A DNA stretch of 64,000 bases from an uncultured Pelagibacteraceae bacterium. GTDB taxonomy: Bacteria > Pseudomonadota > Alphaproteobacteria > Pelagibacterales > Pelagibacteraceae. The stretch covers positions 1-64,000 of the forward strand of contig CACLZS010000001.1 of assembly GCA_902611465.1 (NCBI GenBank), given 5' to 3'. The notes beneath the pieces were generated by a model. The model was not told where the DNA came from and did not search any database. It worked only from the letters and a program-made list of their open reading frames with translations. This document shows, piece by piece, positions 40,767-49,335 of this stretch. The translations under genes were made by a program, and so were the position numbers. Numbering within the stretch: the first letter of the stretch is position 1; every line of letters begins with the position of its first letter.

Positions 40767-42155
40767 TTATTTCTTCTTGTAACTTAATATCATTTTCTTA
40801 ATGTTGTCGAAAGAAGTTCCGCCATAAGAAACTTTAGAATTAACAGATTTTTTTAGTTCAAATATTTTCAGAACATCAGCGGTTAAACCTTTTTCAATTT
40901 TATTTATCTCTTTTATTGAGAGTTCTGACAATTTTTTTTTATTTTTTTCAGCAAAATTTATGATTTTAGCCGTTTGTAAATAGGCTTTTCTAAATGGATA
41001 ATTTAATTCTCTAACCATGTAATCTGCTAAATCAGTTGCTGTAATGTAGCCAATTTCTGCAAGTTCGATCATCCTTTTCTTATCTGGTGAAAAATTTTTA
41101 AGAACATCATTTAATATAATTAAGGAATTTTTTAACTGATCAAACGATTTAAAAACAATTTCTTTATCATCTTGTAAATCTTTAAAATAAGAAAGGGGTA
41201 ATCCTTTTAATGTTGTAAGCATAGAAAATAGATTTCCAAATATAAAACCTGTTTTGCCTCTCAAGTATTCTAGAGGGTCAGGATTTTTTTTTTGAGGCAT
41301 AATGGATGATCCAGTTACAATTTTATCATTCAAATTAATAAGTTTAAAAGCATCTGAATTCCAGATTATAAATTCCTCAGCAATTCTAGAGATATGGACA
41401 GCACATGCAGAGCAAGAATACAGAAAATCAATTACAAAATCTCTATCAGAAACAGTATCAATTGAGTTTTTAGTTGGTCTATCAAAACCTAACTTTTTTG
41501 AGGTATAAAATCTATCAATTTTAAAAGAAGTTCCTGTTAAAGCAGCCACACCAAGTGGATTTTCACTAAGACTCTCTAAATTATTTTGAAATCTATTTTT
41601 ATCTCTATTAAACATTTCTAAGTAAGCCATTAAATAATGAGCAAAAGAAACCGGTTGTGCATTTTTTAGATGTGTGAAACCAGGCATAATTGTTTCAATA
41701 TTTTTTTCTGCTTTTTTTAAAATATTTTTAATTGTTGCATCTATATTCTTAACAATTTCTTTATTAGCTTTTCTTAACCAAATTTTAAAATCTGTGACTA
41801 CTTGATCATTTCTTGATCTTGCTGTGTGAATATATCCAGCATCCTCTCCAATTAGTTCAAAGAGTCTGTGTTCTATATTCATATGAATATCCTCAAGCTT
41901 ATCATCAAATACAAATTTTTTTTTTATAATTTCGTTCTTAATTCTATTTAAACCCCATACTATTTTATTTTTAATTTTAAAATTTATAATTTTTTGTTTA
42001 AACAGCATCTCAACATGTACAATTGAAGCTTCAATATCCTCTCTAAATAATCTTTTATCGATTGAAATTGATCCACCAACCTTTTTAAAAAGGTTTTTTG
42101 AGACCTTTTTTATTCTTGTATTCCAAATTGGCTGATTGTTTTTATTTTTACCCAT
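40767..42155 (-). CDS. argH: Argininosuccinate lyase
   Basis: HTARSRNDQVVTDFKIWLR, GSSIMPQKKNPDPLEYLRGK. Confidence 0.97.
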   Translation of the reverse strand: MGKNKNNQPIWNTRIKKVSKNLFKKVGGSISIDKRLFREDIEASIVHVEMLFKQKIINFKIKNKIVWGLNRIKNEIIKKKFVFDDKLEDIHMNIEHRLFELIGEDAGYIHTARSRNDQVVTDFKIWLRKANKEIVKNIDATIKNILKKAEKNIETIMPGFTHLKNAQPVSFAHYLMAYLEMFNRDKNRFQNNLESLSENPLGVAALTGTSFKIDRFYTSKKLGFDRPTKNSIDTVSDRDFVIDFLYSCSACAVHISRIAEEFIIWNSDAFKLINLNDKIVTGSSIMPQKKNPDPLEYLRGKTGFIFGNLFSMLTTLKGLPLSYFKDLQDDKEIVFKSFDQLKNSLIILNDVLKNFSPDKKRMIELAEIGYITATDLADYMVRELNYPFRKAYLQTAKIINFAEKNKKKLSELSIKEINKIEKGLTADVLKIFELKKSVNSKVSYGGTSFDNIKKMILSYKKK

Positions 42156-42178
42156 GATATTTAATTATTAATAATTGT

Positions 42179-42709
42179 ATGAAAATCATTTTTTTTAATT
42201 ATCTTATAATAATATTTTACTTAATATCATCTAGCGTCTCATATTCAATAGAACGTCCAGAAATTAAGAATCTTATAGTACATAAAGACAAGAAAAAAAT
42301 TAAAAATATAGAATTTATTAAATCTGAAGGTCAAAAAGTAAGTTTAAATAATTATAAATCAAACCCATTAATAATAAATTTCTGGGCCACTTGGTGTGCT
42401 CCTTGCAAAAAAGAAATGCCATCTTTAGATAAACTCAAAACATTAAATGAATTTAAAAACATAAACATAATCCCAATTAATATTGGTGGAGAAAGTTATA
42501 AAAAATCTAAAGAGTTTTTTGACAAAATAAAAATTGAGAATTTAGATATATTCACAGGATCTGGGCCAGAGTTTTCACAGCTATTTAAACTAAGAGGGTT
42601 ACCCACAACAATTCTAATAGACAAAAATGGTTTTGAGGTTGGAAGAATTGTTGGTTACATTGACTTTAATGATCAGTCTTTACTTGATTGGTTACCAAAA
42701 ATTTTATGA
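42179..42709 (+). CDS. TlpA/ResA-like thioredoxin-family protein
   Basis: Signal/TM segment; INFWATWCAPCKKEMPSLDKL. Confidence 0.92.
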   Translation: MKIIFFNYLIIIFYLISSSVSYSIERPEIKNLIVHKDKKKIKNIEFIKSEGQKVSLNNYKSNPLIINFWATWCAPCKKEMPSLDKLKTLNEFKNINIIPINIGGESYKKSKEFFDKIKIENLDIFTGSGPEFSQLFKLRGLPTTILIDKNGFEVGRIVGYIDFNDQSLLDWLPKIL

Positions 42710-43362
42710 AATTTTCATTAAATACAACAATAATAAAACCAGAGAATAATGAGGAAGTTAAAAGTGCTGTAATTTTACTTCATGGATATGGAGGTGATGG
42801 TAAAGACATCAGCATGTTAACTTTAAACTGGAAAAGATTTTTAAAAAATACAGTTTTTTTATGTCCCGATGCACATGAAGTATGCAGTATTAATCCAGTA
42901 GGATTTCAGTGGTTTAATTTAAATAATGAAGATCCAGAATATACTCTTCAAGAATCAAAAAAGGCGGAAAATATTCTAAACAGTTATATTTCAGAAGTAA
43001 GTAATTATTTTAATTTAGAATATTCACAAATTTGTGTTTCTGGTTTTAGTCAAGGATGTATGATGTCATTAAATGTTGGCCTGACATCCGAAAAAGAATT
43101 TAGTTGTATCGTAGGATTTTCTGGAAGAATTATAAACATGAAGGATCTATCTTCAAGAATAAAAACTAAAACCGATGTTTTAATGATACACGGTGAAAAT
43201 GACCCAATTGTCCCGCCAAATAATTTACTAGAGGCTAAGGATTTTTTTATTAGAAATAAAATTAAAATTGAAACTTTAATGATTAAAAACTGTGATCACC
43301 ATATACCTATGGAAGCTTCGAGTGCGGCATTAAAATTTATAAAAAAAAAAATAATCAGTTAA
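42706..43362 (+). CDS. Phospholipase/carboxylesterase (alpha/beta hydrolase)
   Basis: AVILLHGYGGDGKDI, CVSGFSQGCMMSLN, HGENDPIVPPN; ATGA overlap with upstream gene. Confidence 0.9.
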   Translation: MKFSLNTTIIKPENNEEVKSAVILLHGYGGDGKDISMLTLNWKRFLKNTVFLCPDAHEVCSINPVGFQWFNLNNEDPEYTLQESKKAENILNSYISEVSNYFNLEYSQICVSGFSQGCMMSLNVGLTSEKEFSCIVGFSGRIINMKDLSSRIKTKTDVLMIHGENDPIVPPNNLLEAKDFFIRNKIKIETLMIKNCDHHIPMEASSAALKFIKKKIIS

Positions 43363-43406
43363 TAAATATTATATAATATTAGTTGTGTTGATAAATAATA
43401 TATTTA

Positions 43407-43991
43407 ATGTATGCTTTAAGTATGATTGAACTTTCTGATCAAAGTATCTCTTTAGAAAAATGTCCTGCATTAGTTTTAAATGCAGATTATAGACCTTTAA
43501 GTTATTATCCACTTTCATTGTGGAGTTGGCAGGACTCAATTAAATCTGTTTTCCTAGATAGAGTTTCTATTGTTAGTTATTATGATAGACAAATCAGAAG
43601 TCCCTCGTTCAGTATGAAACTTCCAAGTGTAATTGCTCTTAAATCATACATAAGACCTCAATCAAATCCTAACTTTACAAGGTTCAATGTTTTTTTGAGA
43701 GATAAATTTAGTTGCCAATATTGTGGAAGTAAAAATGAATTAACGTTTGATCACTTACTGCCAAGATCAAAAGGTGGAAAAACTAATTGGGATAATGTTG
43801 TAACAGCTTGCTCTTCCTGTAATGTTAAAAAGGGAGGAAGACTAATAAAGAACTCAGGTATGACATTAAATCAATGGCCTTTTCAACCTACCACAGAAGA
43901 TCTTCATAAAAATGGAAAGAATTTTCCTCCTAACTTTTTACATAAAAGTTGGATGGACTATTTGTATTGGGATGTTGAACTTGAACCGTAA
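43407..43991 (+). CDS. HNH endonuclease family protein
   Basis: CQYCGSKNELTFDHLLPRSKGGKTNWDNVVTACSSCNVKKGGR. Confidence 0.92.
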   Translation: MYALSMIELSDQSISLEKCPALVLNADYRPLSYYPLSLWSWQDSIKSVFLDRVSIVSYYDRQIRSPSFSMKLPSVIALKSYIRPQSNPNFTRFNVFLRDKFSCQYCGSKNELTFDHLLPRSKGGKTNWDNVVTACSSCNVKKGGRLIKNSGMTLNQWPFQPTTEDLHKNGKNFPPNFLHKSWMDYLYWDVELEP

Positions 43992-44525
43992 CTAAATTTT
44001 TTCAGAGATTTTTATAGCAACCTTAGAACCAGTTTTAATTACTTTATCCATAATTGAATAAAGACCTTTTTTTGTAGCACCCTTCTCGTAGGCTATATCT
44101 TTATGATCTAATTCGTCTTGTCTAAATTTTATTATTTTTTCCTTTAAATCTTTTTCATCTCCTTCTATTTGGTCAATTTGGCTTTTATAATGTTCGTCTA
44201 TTACCTCCTCGACAGAGGCCGTACATAACATCGCTGCTTTTTTTCCAAGTATCGTTGAACCAAATCCAAGACCTAGTCCAAGCAAATCCCATAATGGTAG
44301 TAACTTTGTTGGTTTTATATTTCTTTTTTCTATTTCATCCTCAAAAAAATTTGAGTGTTCCTCCTCATGCTTCTTCATTTCTCCAATAATTTGTTTCAAA
44401 TCATCATTTTTTACAATTGTATTTAAAGCAAGAAGTTGACCTTCATAAATTTTAATTGCACCCCTTTCTCCAGCGTGATCTACTCTTATAAATTCTTCTA
44501 ATTTTTTTATATTAGTTTTTTTCAT
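43992..44525 (-). CDS. coq7: Demethoxyubiquinone hydroxylase (Coq7)
   Basis: IRVDHAGERGAIKIYEGQLLA, HEEEHSNFFEDEI, FRQDELDHKDIAYEKGA. Confidence 0.93.
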   Translation of the reverse strand: MKKTNIKKLEEFIRVDHAGERGAIKIYEGQLLALNTIVKNDDLKQIIGEMKKHEEEHSNFFEDEIEKRNIKPTKLLPLWDLLGLGLGFGSTILGKKAAMLCTASVEEVIDEHYKSQIDQIEGDEKDLKEKIIKFRQDELDHKDIAYEKGATKKGLYSIMDKVIKTGSKVAIKISEKI

Positions 44526-44991
44526 AGACTAATGTTCTAATAGAAAAAATAACAATTAAAATTGATAAAATTGTATTAATTGCCGCTAGTGAAATTCCAA
44601 GAATTTTAAAAGTAGCATCTTTACAGTTAACAGGCATTGTTTTGTTAAGAGAATCTAGTAATTTCGATTTATTTAAAATATCTGATGATCCGCTTGTACA
44701 GGCTGATAGCTCATCAAATATACTATTCTCAATTCCAAAATGATACCCAGATAGTATAGCGCTCAAAGTAAATATCATAATTGTAACTATTAAAATTTTA
44801 TCATTTTTCGAATAATTAAAACCGATAAAGCTTACAAATACTGCAGTTAGGTAAGGTAACCTTTGATAAATACATAATTTACATGGTTGATACTTCAATA
44901 CATACTCAATGTATAACGCAGAAATTATTGAAATTAATGAGATAAAAAAAACAATCACATAAAAATTTTTTCTATTTGGAAATAGGATCAT
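44512..44991 (-). CDS. DsbB family disulfide bond formation protein
   Basis: EYVLKYQPCKLCIYQRLPYL; four predicted TM helices. Confidence 0.88.
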   Translation of the reverse strand: MILFPNRKNFYVIVFFISLISIISALYIEYVLKYQPCKLCIYQRLPYLTAVFVSFIGFNYSKNDKILIVTIMIFTLSAILSGYHFGIENSIFDELSACTSGSSDILNKSKLLDSLNKTMPVNCKDATFKILGISLAAINTILSILIVIFSIRTLVYEKN

Positions 44992-44993
44992 AT

Positions 44994-45602
44994 TTAACTA
45001 ATAAAATTATTTAAAAATTTATAAATAGTATATGCAAAAATAATCAAAATTATTGATAAAATAATAGAAAATTTTAGAAGTTTTTTTTCAATAATTTTTT
45101 TCATTGTAGGTCCGAAGTTTCCAACTAAAAATGCTATTAAAAAAAAACGTGATCCTCTTGTTAAAAGAGAAATGATAATAAAATAAAAAATATTGAAGTT
45201 TATAAAACCACTTGTAATTGTTAGTAGCTTAAAAGGCACTGGAGAAAATCCAGCGATTGCTAATAGAGTTATCCAGGCTATAACACCACCCTCTGAGGAA
45301 ACTTTATCTTTTAAAAATGAAGCGTTGTCTACACCATAGATCTCAAAAATTTTTAGGCCAATTTCATTGAAGAATACGTATCCTATAAAATACCCTAGGC
45401 AAGCTCCCAAAACAGATCCTATAGTTGCAATTAATGCTATTCTAACCCATTCATTTTTACGAGCTATTGTCATAGGAATTATCAAAACATCTGGAGGTAT
45501 TGGAAATATAAAACTTTCAACAAAAGATATAAATCCCAAAATAGATTTAGATCTTTTATGGCCTGCTAGTTTAATAGTTTTATTGTACAGTTCTTTAAAC
45601 AT
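44994..45602 (-). CDS. DedA/YqaA family membrane protein
   Basis: FVESFIFPIPPDVLIIPMTIARK, AIAGFSPVPFKLLTITSGFI; start MFKELYNKT at 45602. Confidence 0.88.
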   Translation of the reverse strand: MFKELYNKTIKLAGHKRSKSILGFISFVESFIFPIPPDVLIIPMTIARKNEWVRIALIATIGSVLGACLGYFIGYVFFNEIGLKIFEIYGVDNASFLKDKVSSEGGVIAWITLLAIAGFSPVPFKLLTITSGFINFNIFYFIIISLLTRGSRFFLIAFLVGNFGPTMKKIIEKKLLKFSIILSIILIIFAYTIYKFLNNFIS

Positions 45603-45659
45603 ATTTTCTTTTAATATAATAAATGATTTAATACTATTAGTTAAAATATGCAAAGTTTT

Positions 45660-45746
45660 GGGCGAATGGCGGAACTGGTAGACGCGTTGGACTCAAAATC
45701 CAATAGTAGCAATACTGTGAGAGTTCGATTCTCTCTTTGCCCACCA
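45660..45746 (+). tRNA. tRNA-Leu (anticodon CAA)
   Basis: GGGCGAA...TTGGA-CTCAAAA-TCCAA...TTTGCCC-ACCA; long variable arm; CCA encoded. Confidence 0.95.
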
Positions 45747-45753
45747 AGAATAT

Positions 45754-47454
45754 ATGAGTACAAAAAATATTAATAATTTAGTTGAGCTGTTTTTTATTAA
45801 TTACAAAAAACAAAAAAAGGATAATGTTCTTTTAACATCCTTAAAAGACACTAATAATTGTTTTACATGGGAAAAAACATTCCATTCAATTAAAAAACTT
45901 TCTTCAGAAATTAAAAAATATGCAAATAAAGGTGATAGATGTTTATTAATTTCTGAAAATAGACCTGAGTGGTTTATAACAGATCTTTCTGTTATGTTAT
46001 CAGAATGTATTACTGTACCAGCTTATACAACTTATGCTGAGAAAGACTATGAATATATAATTGAAAATTGTAATCCAAAATTAATATTTGTTTCAAATCA
46101 AGAACAATTCAACAAAGTAAAAGATATTATAAAAAAAAAGATTTTTATTGCTAAAATTTTTTCTTTTGAAGAATTAGATATAAGTGAGAATGAATATCTA
46201 AACATTAATAAATTATTTTCTAATTTAGACTATCAAGATTTAAATGTGCCAGACTTATCAATTAAAAGAAATGATCCAGCTTGTATTATTTACACTTCAG
46301 GAACACAAGGTAACCCAAAAGGTGTAATCTTAAGTCATGGTGGGATTCTAAATAATTGTGATGGTGCACTCGATATATTGAAACCTTTGCTAACAGATCA
46401 GACTAGATTTTTAACCTGGTTGCCTCTCTCACATTCCTATGAACACACTGTTCAATTTGTTCAAATAAGTGTTGGAGCAAAAATATTCTATGCAGAAAGC
46501 ATTGAAAAATTAATTAAAAATATGAATGATTGTAAACCTCAACTAATGACTGCAGTACCTAGGTTTTACCAAAATCTTTTTCAAAAAATCAATGTAAGTT
46601 TCAATAAAGCAGTAGGTTTAAAGAAAAAACTAATATTAAAGATGTTAGAACTAGGAACCAAAAAAATTAATAAACAATCTTTAACAATTTTAGAAAAATT
46701 AATTGATAATATTTTGGAAAAAATAGTAAGAAAAAAAATTAAAAGTCAATTTGGAGGTGAGCTTAAAACTTTCGTTTCAGGCGGTGGAGCTCTTGATAAA
46801 GAAGTTGGTATTTTCTTAAATGCTATAGGACTTCCTACTCTGCAAGGTTATGGCTTAACTGAAACCTCTCCAGTTGTAAGTTGTAATCCAATTGATGATA
46901 TTAGGGTAGAGACTGTAGGACCACCATTTAATGGCAATGAGGTAAAAATAGCCTCAGATGGTGAAATTTTAGTAAAAGGCGAAAATGTAATGTTGGGTTA
47001 TTGGAATAATGAGGAAGAAACTAACAAAGTTTTAAAAGATGGTTGGTTACATACAGGAGATATTGGAATTTTTGAGAATGGTTATTTAAAAATTACTGAC
47101 AGAAAAAAAGATATTTTGATTACTCCCGGTGGAGATAATATTTCTCCAGTCAAAATAGAAAATGAATTATCAAATTCGAAATTTATTGATCAATCAATCG
47201 TTTATGGAGATAATAAACCGTATTTAGTCGCATTATTAGTTCTATCTGATGAAAATATAAATGCAACACAGGATCAAATTAAAAAAGAATTAGAAATTAT
47301 AAATAAAAATCTTTCTAAAATAGAAAATATAAAAAAATTTTTTATAATTAATGAAAAATTTTCAATTGAAAATGGAATGTTAACTCCAACTTTAAAACTA
47401 AAAAGATATAAAATAATTCAAAAATATAAAAACGAATTTGAAAAACTTTATTAA
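45754..47454 (+). CDS. AMP-dependent long-chain acyl-CoA synthetase family protein
   Basis: IIYTSGTQGNPKGVILSHGG, LQGYGLTETSPVVSCNP, DGWLHTGDIG. Confidence 0.92.
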   Translation: MSTKNINNLVELFFINYKKQKKDNVLLTSLKDTNNCFTWEKTFHSIKKLSSEIKKYANKGDRCLLISENRPEWFITDLSVMLSECITVPAYTTYAEKDYEYIIENCNPKLIFVSNQEQFNKVKDIIKKKIFIAKIFSFEELDISENEYLNINKLFSNLDYQDLNVPDLSIKRNDPACIIYTSGTQGNPKGVILSHGGILNNCDGALDILKPLLTDQTRFLTWLPLSHSYEHTVQFVQISVGAKIFYAESIEKLIKNMNDCKPQLMTAVPRFYQNLFQKINVSFNKAVGLKKKLILKMLELGTKKINKQSLTILEKLIDNILEKIVRKKIKSQFGGELKTFVSGGGALDKEVGIFLNAIGLPTLQGYGLTETSPVVSCNPIDDIRVETVGPPFNGNEVKIASDGEILVKGENVMLGYWNNEEETNKVLKDGWLHTGDIGIFENGYLKITDRKKDILITPGGDNISPVKIENELSNSKFIDQSIVYGDNKPYLVALLVLSDENINATQDQIKKELEIINKNLSKIENIKKFFIINEKFSIENGMLTPTLKLKRYKIIQKYKNEFEKLY

Positions 47455-47564
47455 AATTTTTTAAAAAAACACTTTATAAATAGCGATTTATTTAACTTTT
47501 TTTTTAATTAATTAAAAAAATAAAAAAATAATTTTTTTAAAATTTTTTATAAAAAATTATATGT

Positions 47565-47593
47565 TTGACATAACTATTCAAAAAAAATAAAAA
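47565..47593 (+). promoter_or_regulatory. Candidate promoter for the 27-aa basic peptide gene
   Basis: TTGACA - 17 nt - TAAAAA (weak -10). Confidence 0.4.
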
Positions 47594-47643
47594 TTAGTTA
47601 TTAACGAATCATAAAGATTCGTTTATAAAAAAGGGAGCTAAAG

Positions 47644-47727
47644 ATGGCTAAAAGAAGAAAAAAAGCTGCTAAAAAGAAAACTAAGAAAAAAGCTAAGAAA
47701 AAAGCTAAGAAGAAAAAAAGAAGATAG
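47644..47727 (+). CDS. 27-aa Lys/Arg/Ala-only-type basic peptide, histone-tail-like; not in supplied ORF track
   Basis: ATG...TAG encodes MAKRRKKAAKKKTKKKAKKKAKKKKRR; RBS-like AAGGGAG upstream; followed by terminator. Confidence 0.75.
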   Translation: MAKRRKKAAKKKTKKKAKKKAKKKKRR

Positions 47728-47749
47728 TTTAGTATTCTTTTTAATTGAT

Positions 47750-47789
47750 AACGCTTCTCATGGCGCTTGCGTGGGGAGCGTTTTTTTTT
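47750..47789 (+). terminator. Rho-independent terminator between convergent basic peptide gene and carD-like gene
   Basis: AACGCTTCTCATG-GCGCTTG-CGTGGGGAGCGTT followed by T9. Confidence 0.85.
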
Positions 47790-48615
47790 ACTCTGTAATT
47801 TCTTGATTTAGTGGTTTTTCAGCAACTGGTTTTTCCTCAATTTTTTGTGCCTGTTTTTCTAAATTTCTTTTTAAAGCTTTATCAAGCTTTTTTTGAGCGT
47901 CCTCTAAACTTGAACCCATTACAATCTGAAATTCTGTTAATAATCTCTCATAAGCTTTTTCAAATAATTGTCTTTCACTGTAGGATTGATCAATCATAAT
48001 ATCATCTCCTTTATTCAGATCTCTCACTACCTCAGCTAACTCATAAATTTTACCTGAAGATATTTTCGCTTCATATTCCTGAGCTCTCCGACTCCACATT
48101 GATCGTTTAATTTTTGGTTTACTTTTTAAGATACTTACACATTTATTTATCTGATTAATTGTAGCTAGTGGTCTTAAATGAGATTGTTTGTTTACTGGAA
48201 CCATCCCATTTGCTTTATCTTTTTCAAATTTAAGAATATATGTTTCAACATCAATACCACCAATATTAATTTTTTTTGTTTCTGTAATTTGACCTACACC
48301 ATGTTTTGGATAAACAACATAATCTTTAATCTTAAATAGTCTTTTTTCAGTATCTTGTTTTTTTACCTTTTTAATTTCAGGTTTTTGCTCATTATTTTTA
48401 GGAATTCTTAGTGGATCATTTTTTGTTTCAATTTTATCTTTTTTTTTTGGTTCTTTGATTACTTTCTTTTTACTTACTTCTTTAATTACTTTTTTAACTT
48501 TAGCTACTTTGGAAATTTTTTTTGGTTTAGTTACTTTTTTTATAGTCTTAGTTTTTTTCGAAACTTTTTTTTTTATTTTTTTGTTATTCAAGATTTTCTT
48601 TAAAATATTTTTCAT
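47788..48615 (-). CDS. CarD family transcriptional regulator with Lys-rich N-terminal extension
   Basis: [50 protein letters not shown] CarD N-domain; ~91 residues of Lys-rich sequence precede it. Confidence 0.9.
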   Translation of the reverse strand: MKNILKKILNNKKIKKKVSKKTKTIKKVTKPKKISKVAKVKKVIKEVSKKKVIKEPKKKDKIETKNDPLRIPKNNEQKPEIKKVKKQDTEKRLFKIKDYVVYPKHGVGQITETKKINIGGIDVETYILKFEKDKANGMVPVNKQSHLRPLATINQINKCVSILKSKPKIKRSMWSRRAQEYEAKISSGKIYELAEVVRDLNKGDDIMIDQSYSERQLFEKAYERLLTEFQIVMGSSLEDAQKKLDKALKRNLEKQAQKIEEKPVAEKPLNQEITE

Positions 48616-48913
48616 ACTTATCTTTTACATCTTTAAATTGTTCGTGATCCGCAGGTGGATCTTTTTTTTCACTAATATTTGGCCACAAATCTGCATATTT
48701 TTTATTAACTTCTAACCATTTACCATTATTATCCTCGTTATCAGATATTATGGCGTCCACTGGACATTCTGGCTCGCAAACGCCACAATCTATACACTCA
48801 TCGGGTTTAATTACAAGCATATTCTTACCTTCATAAAAACAATCTACTGGACATACTTCAACACAATCCATCAATTTACATTTGATGCATTTATCATTTA
48901 CTAAATATGTCAT
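48584..48913 (-). CDS. fdxA: 7Fe ferredoxin FdxA
   Basis: [45 protein letters not shown]. Confidence 0.94.
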   Translation of the reverse strand: MTYLVNDKCIKCKLMDCVEVCPVDCFYEGKNMLVIKPDECIDCGVCEPECPVDAIISDNEDNNGKWLEVNKKYADLWPNISEKKDPPADHEQFKDVKDKYEKYFKENLE

Positions 48914-49335
48914 ATTTTTTTTTGTCGAACCTTCTCTTTTATATCACCAACTACTTTCGGATCTAGATAAAGCAAACCAGATAATCTTCTCATTAAGTTC
49001 GTTTCATACATATCCGCATCTTCATCTGAGTATATAATATCCCATAATGCCTCTATTATGATTCTTTTGTCTTCTTCATTAATATTTTTAATCTCTCTAG
49101 TAAAATCAAGTATTTGATTGGAGTCTTTTTCTTTTTCTTCTGCATCTTGCATTATTTTATCAATATTTTCGGTCTCACCTCCCATTTCGATAATTGCATC
49201 TTTAATAATTTTTTTTTCTTTATCTGTATAATTCTCGTCAATTCTTGCTGAATGAATTAATAAACAAGATACTGCAATTATTGATGGGTGATTATTTTCT
49301 TTTTCAGCTTCTTCTTTTTTAAAAATATTGAACAT
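48910..49335 (-). CDS. TerB-like (tellurite-resistance-fold) helical protein
   Basis: [26 protein letters not shown]...[28 protein letters not shown]. Confidence 0.75.
   Translation of the reverse strand: MFNIFKKEEAEKENNHPSIIAVSCLLIHSARIDENYTDKEKKIIKDAIIEMGGETENIDKIMQDAEEKEKDSNQILDFTREIKNINEEDKRIIIEALWDIIYSDEDADMYETNLMRRLSGLLYLDPKVVGDIKEKVRQKKI

Noticed and set aside
47644-47727. Possibility that the Lys-rich ORF is merely a poly-A low-complexity accident
   Set aside because: It uses mixed AAA/AAG/AGA/GCT codons, has an RBS and dedicated terminator, and ends in a stop just before the terminator; kept as a gene candidate, though conservation is untested.
48455-48715. 86-aa Phe-rich plus-strand ORF that looks like a membrane protein
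   Set aside because: It is the antisense of the Lys-rich (AAA/AAG) CarD extension, so TTT/CTT codons create artefactual Phe/Leu-rich hydrophobicity.
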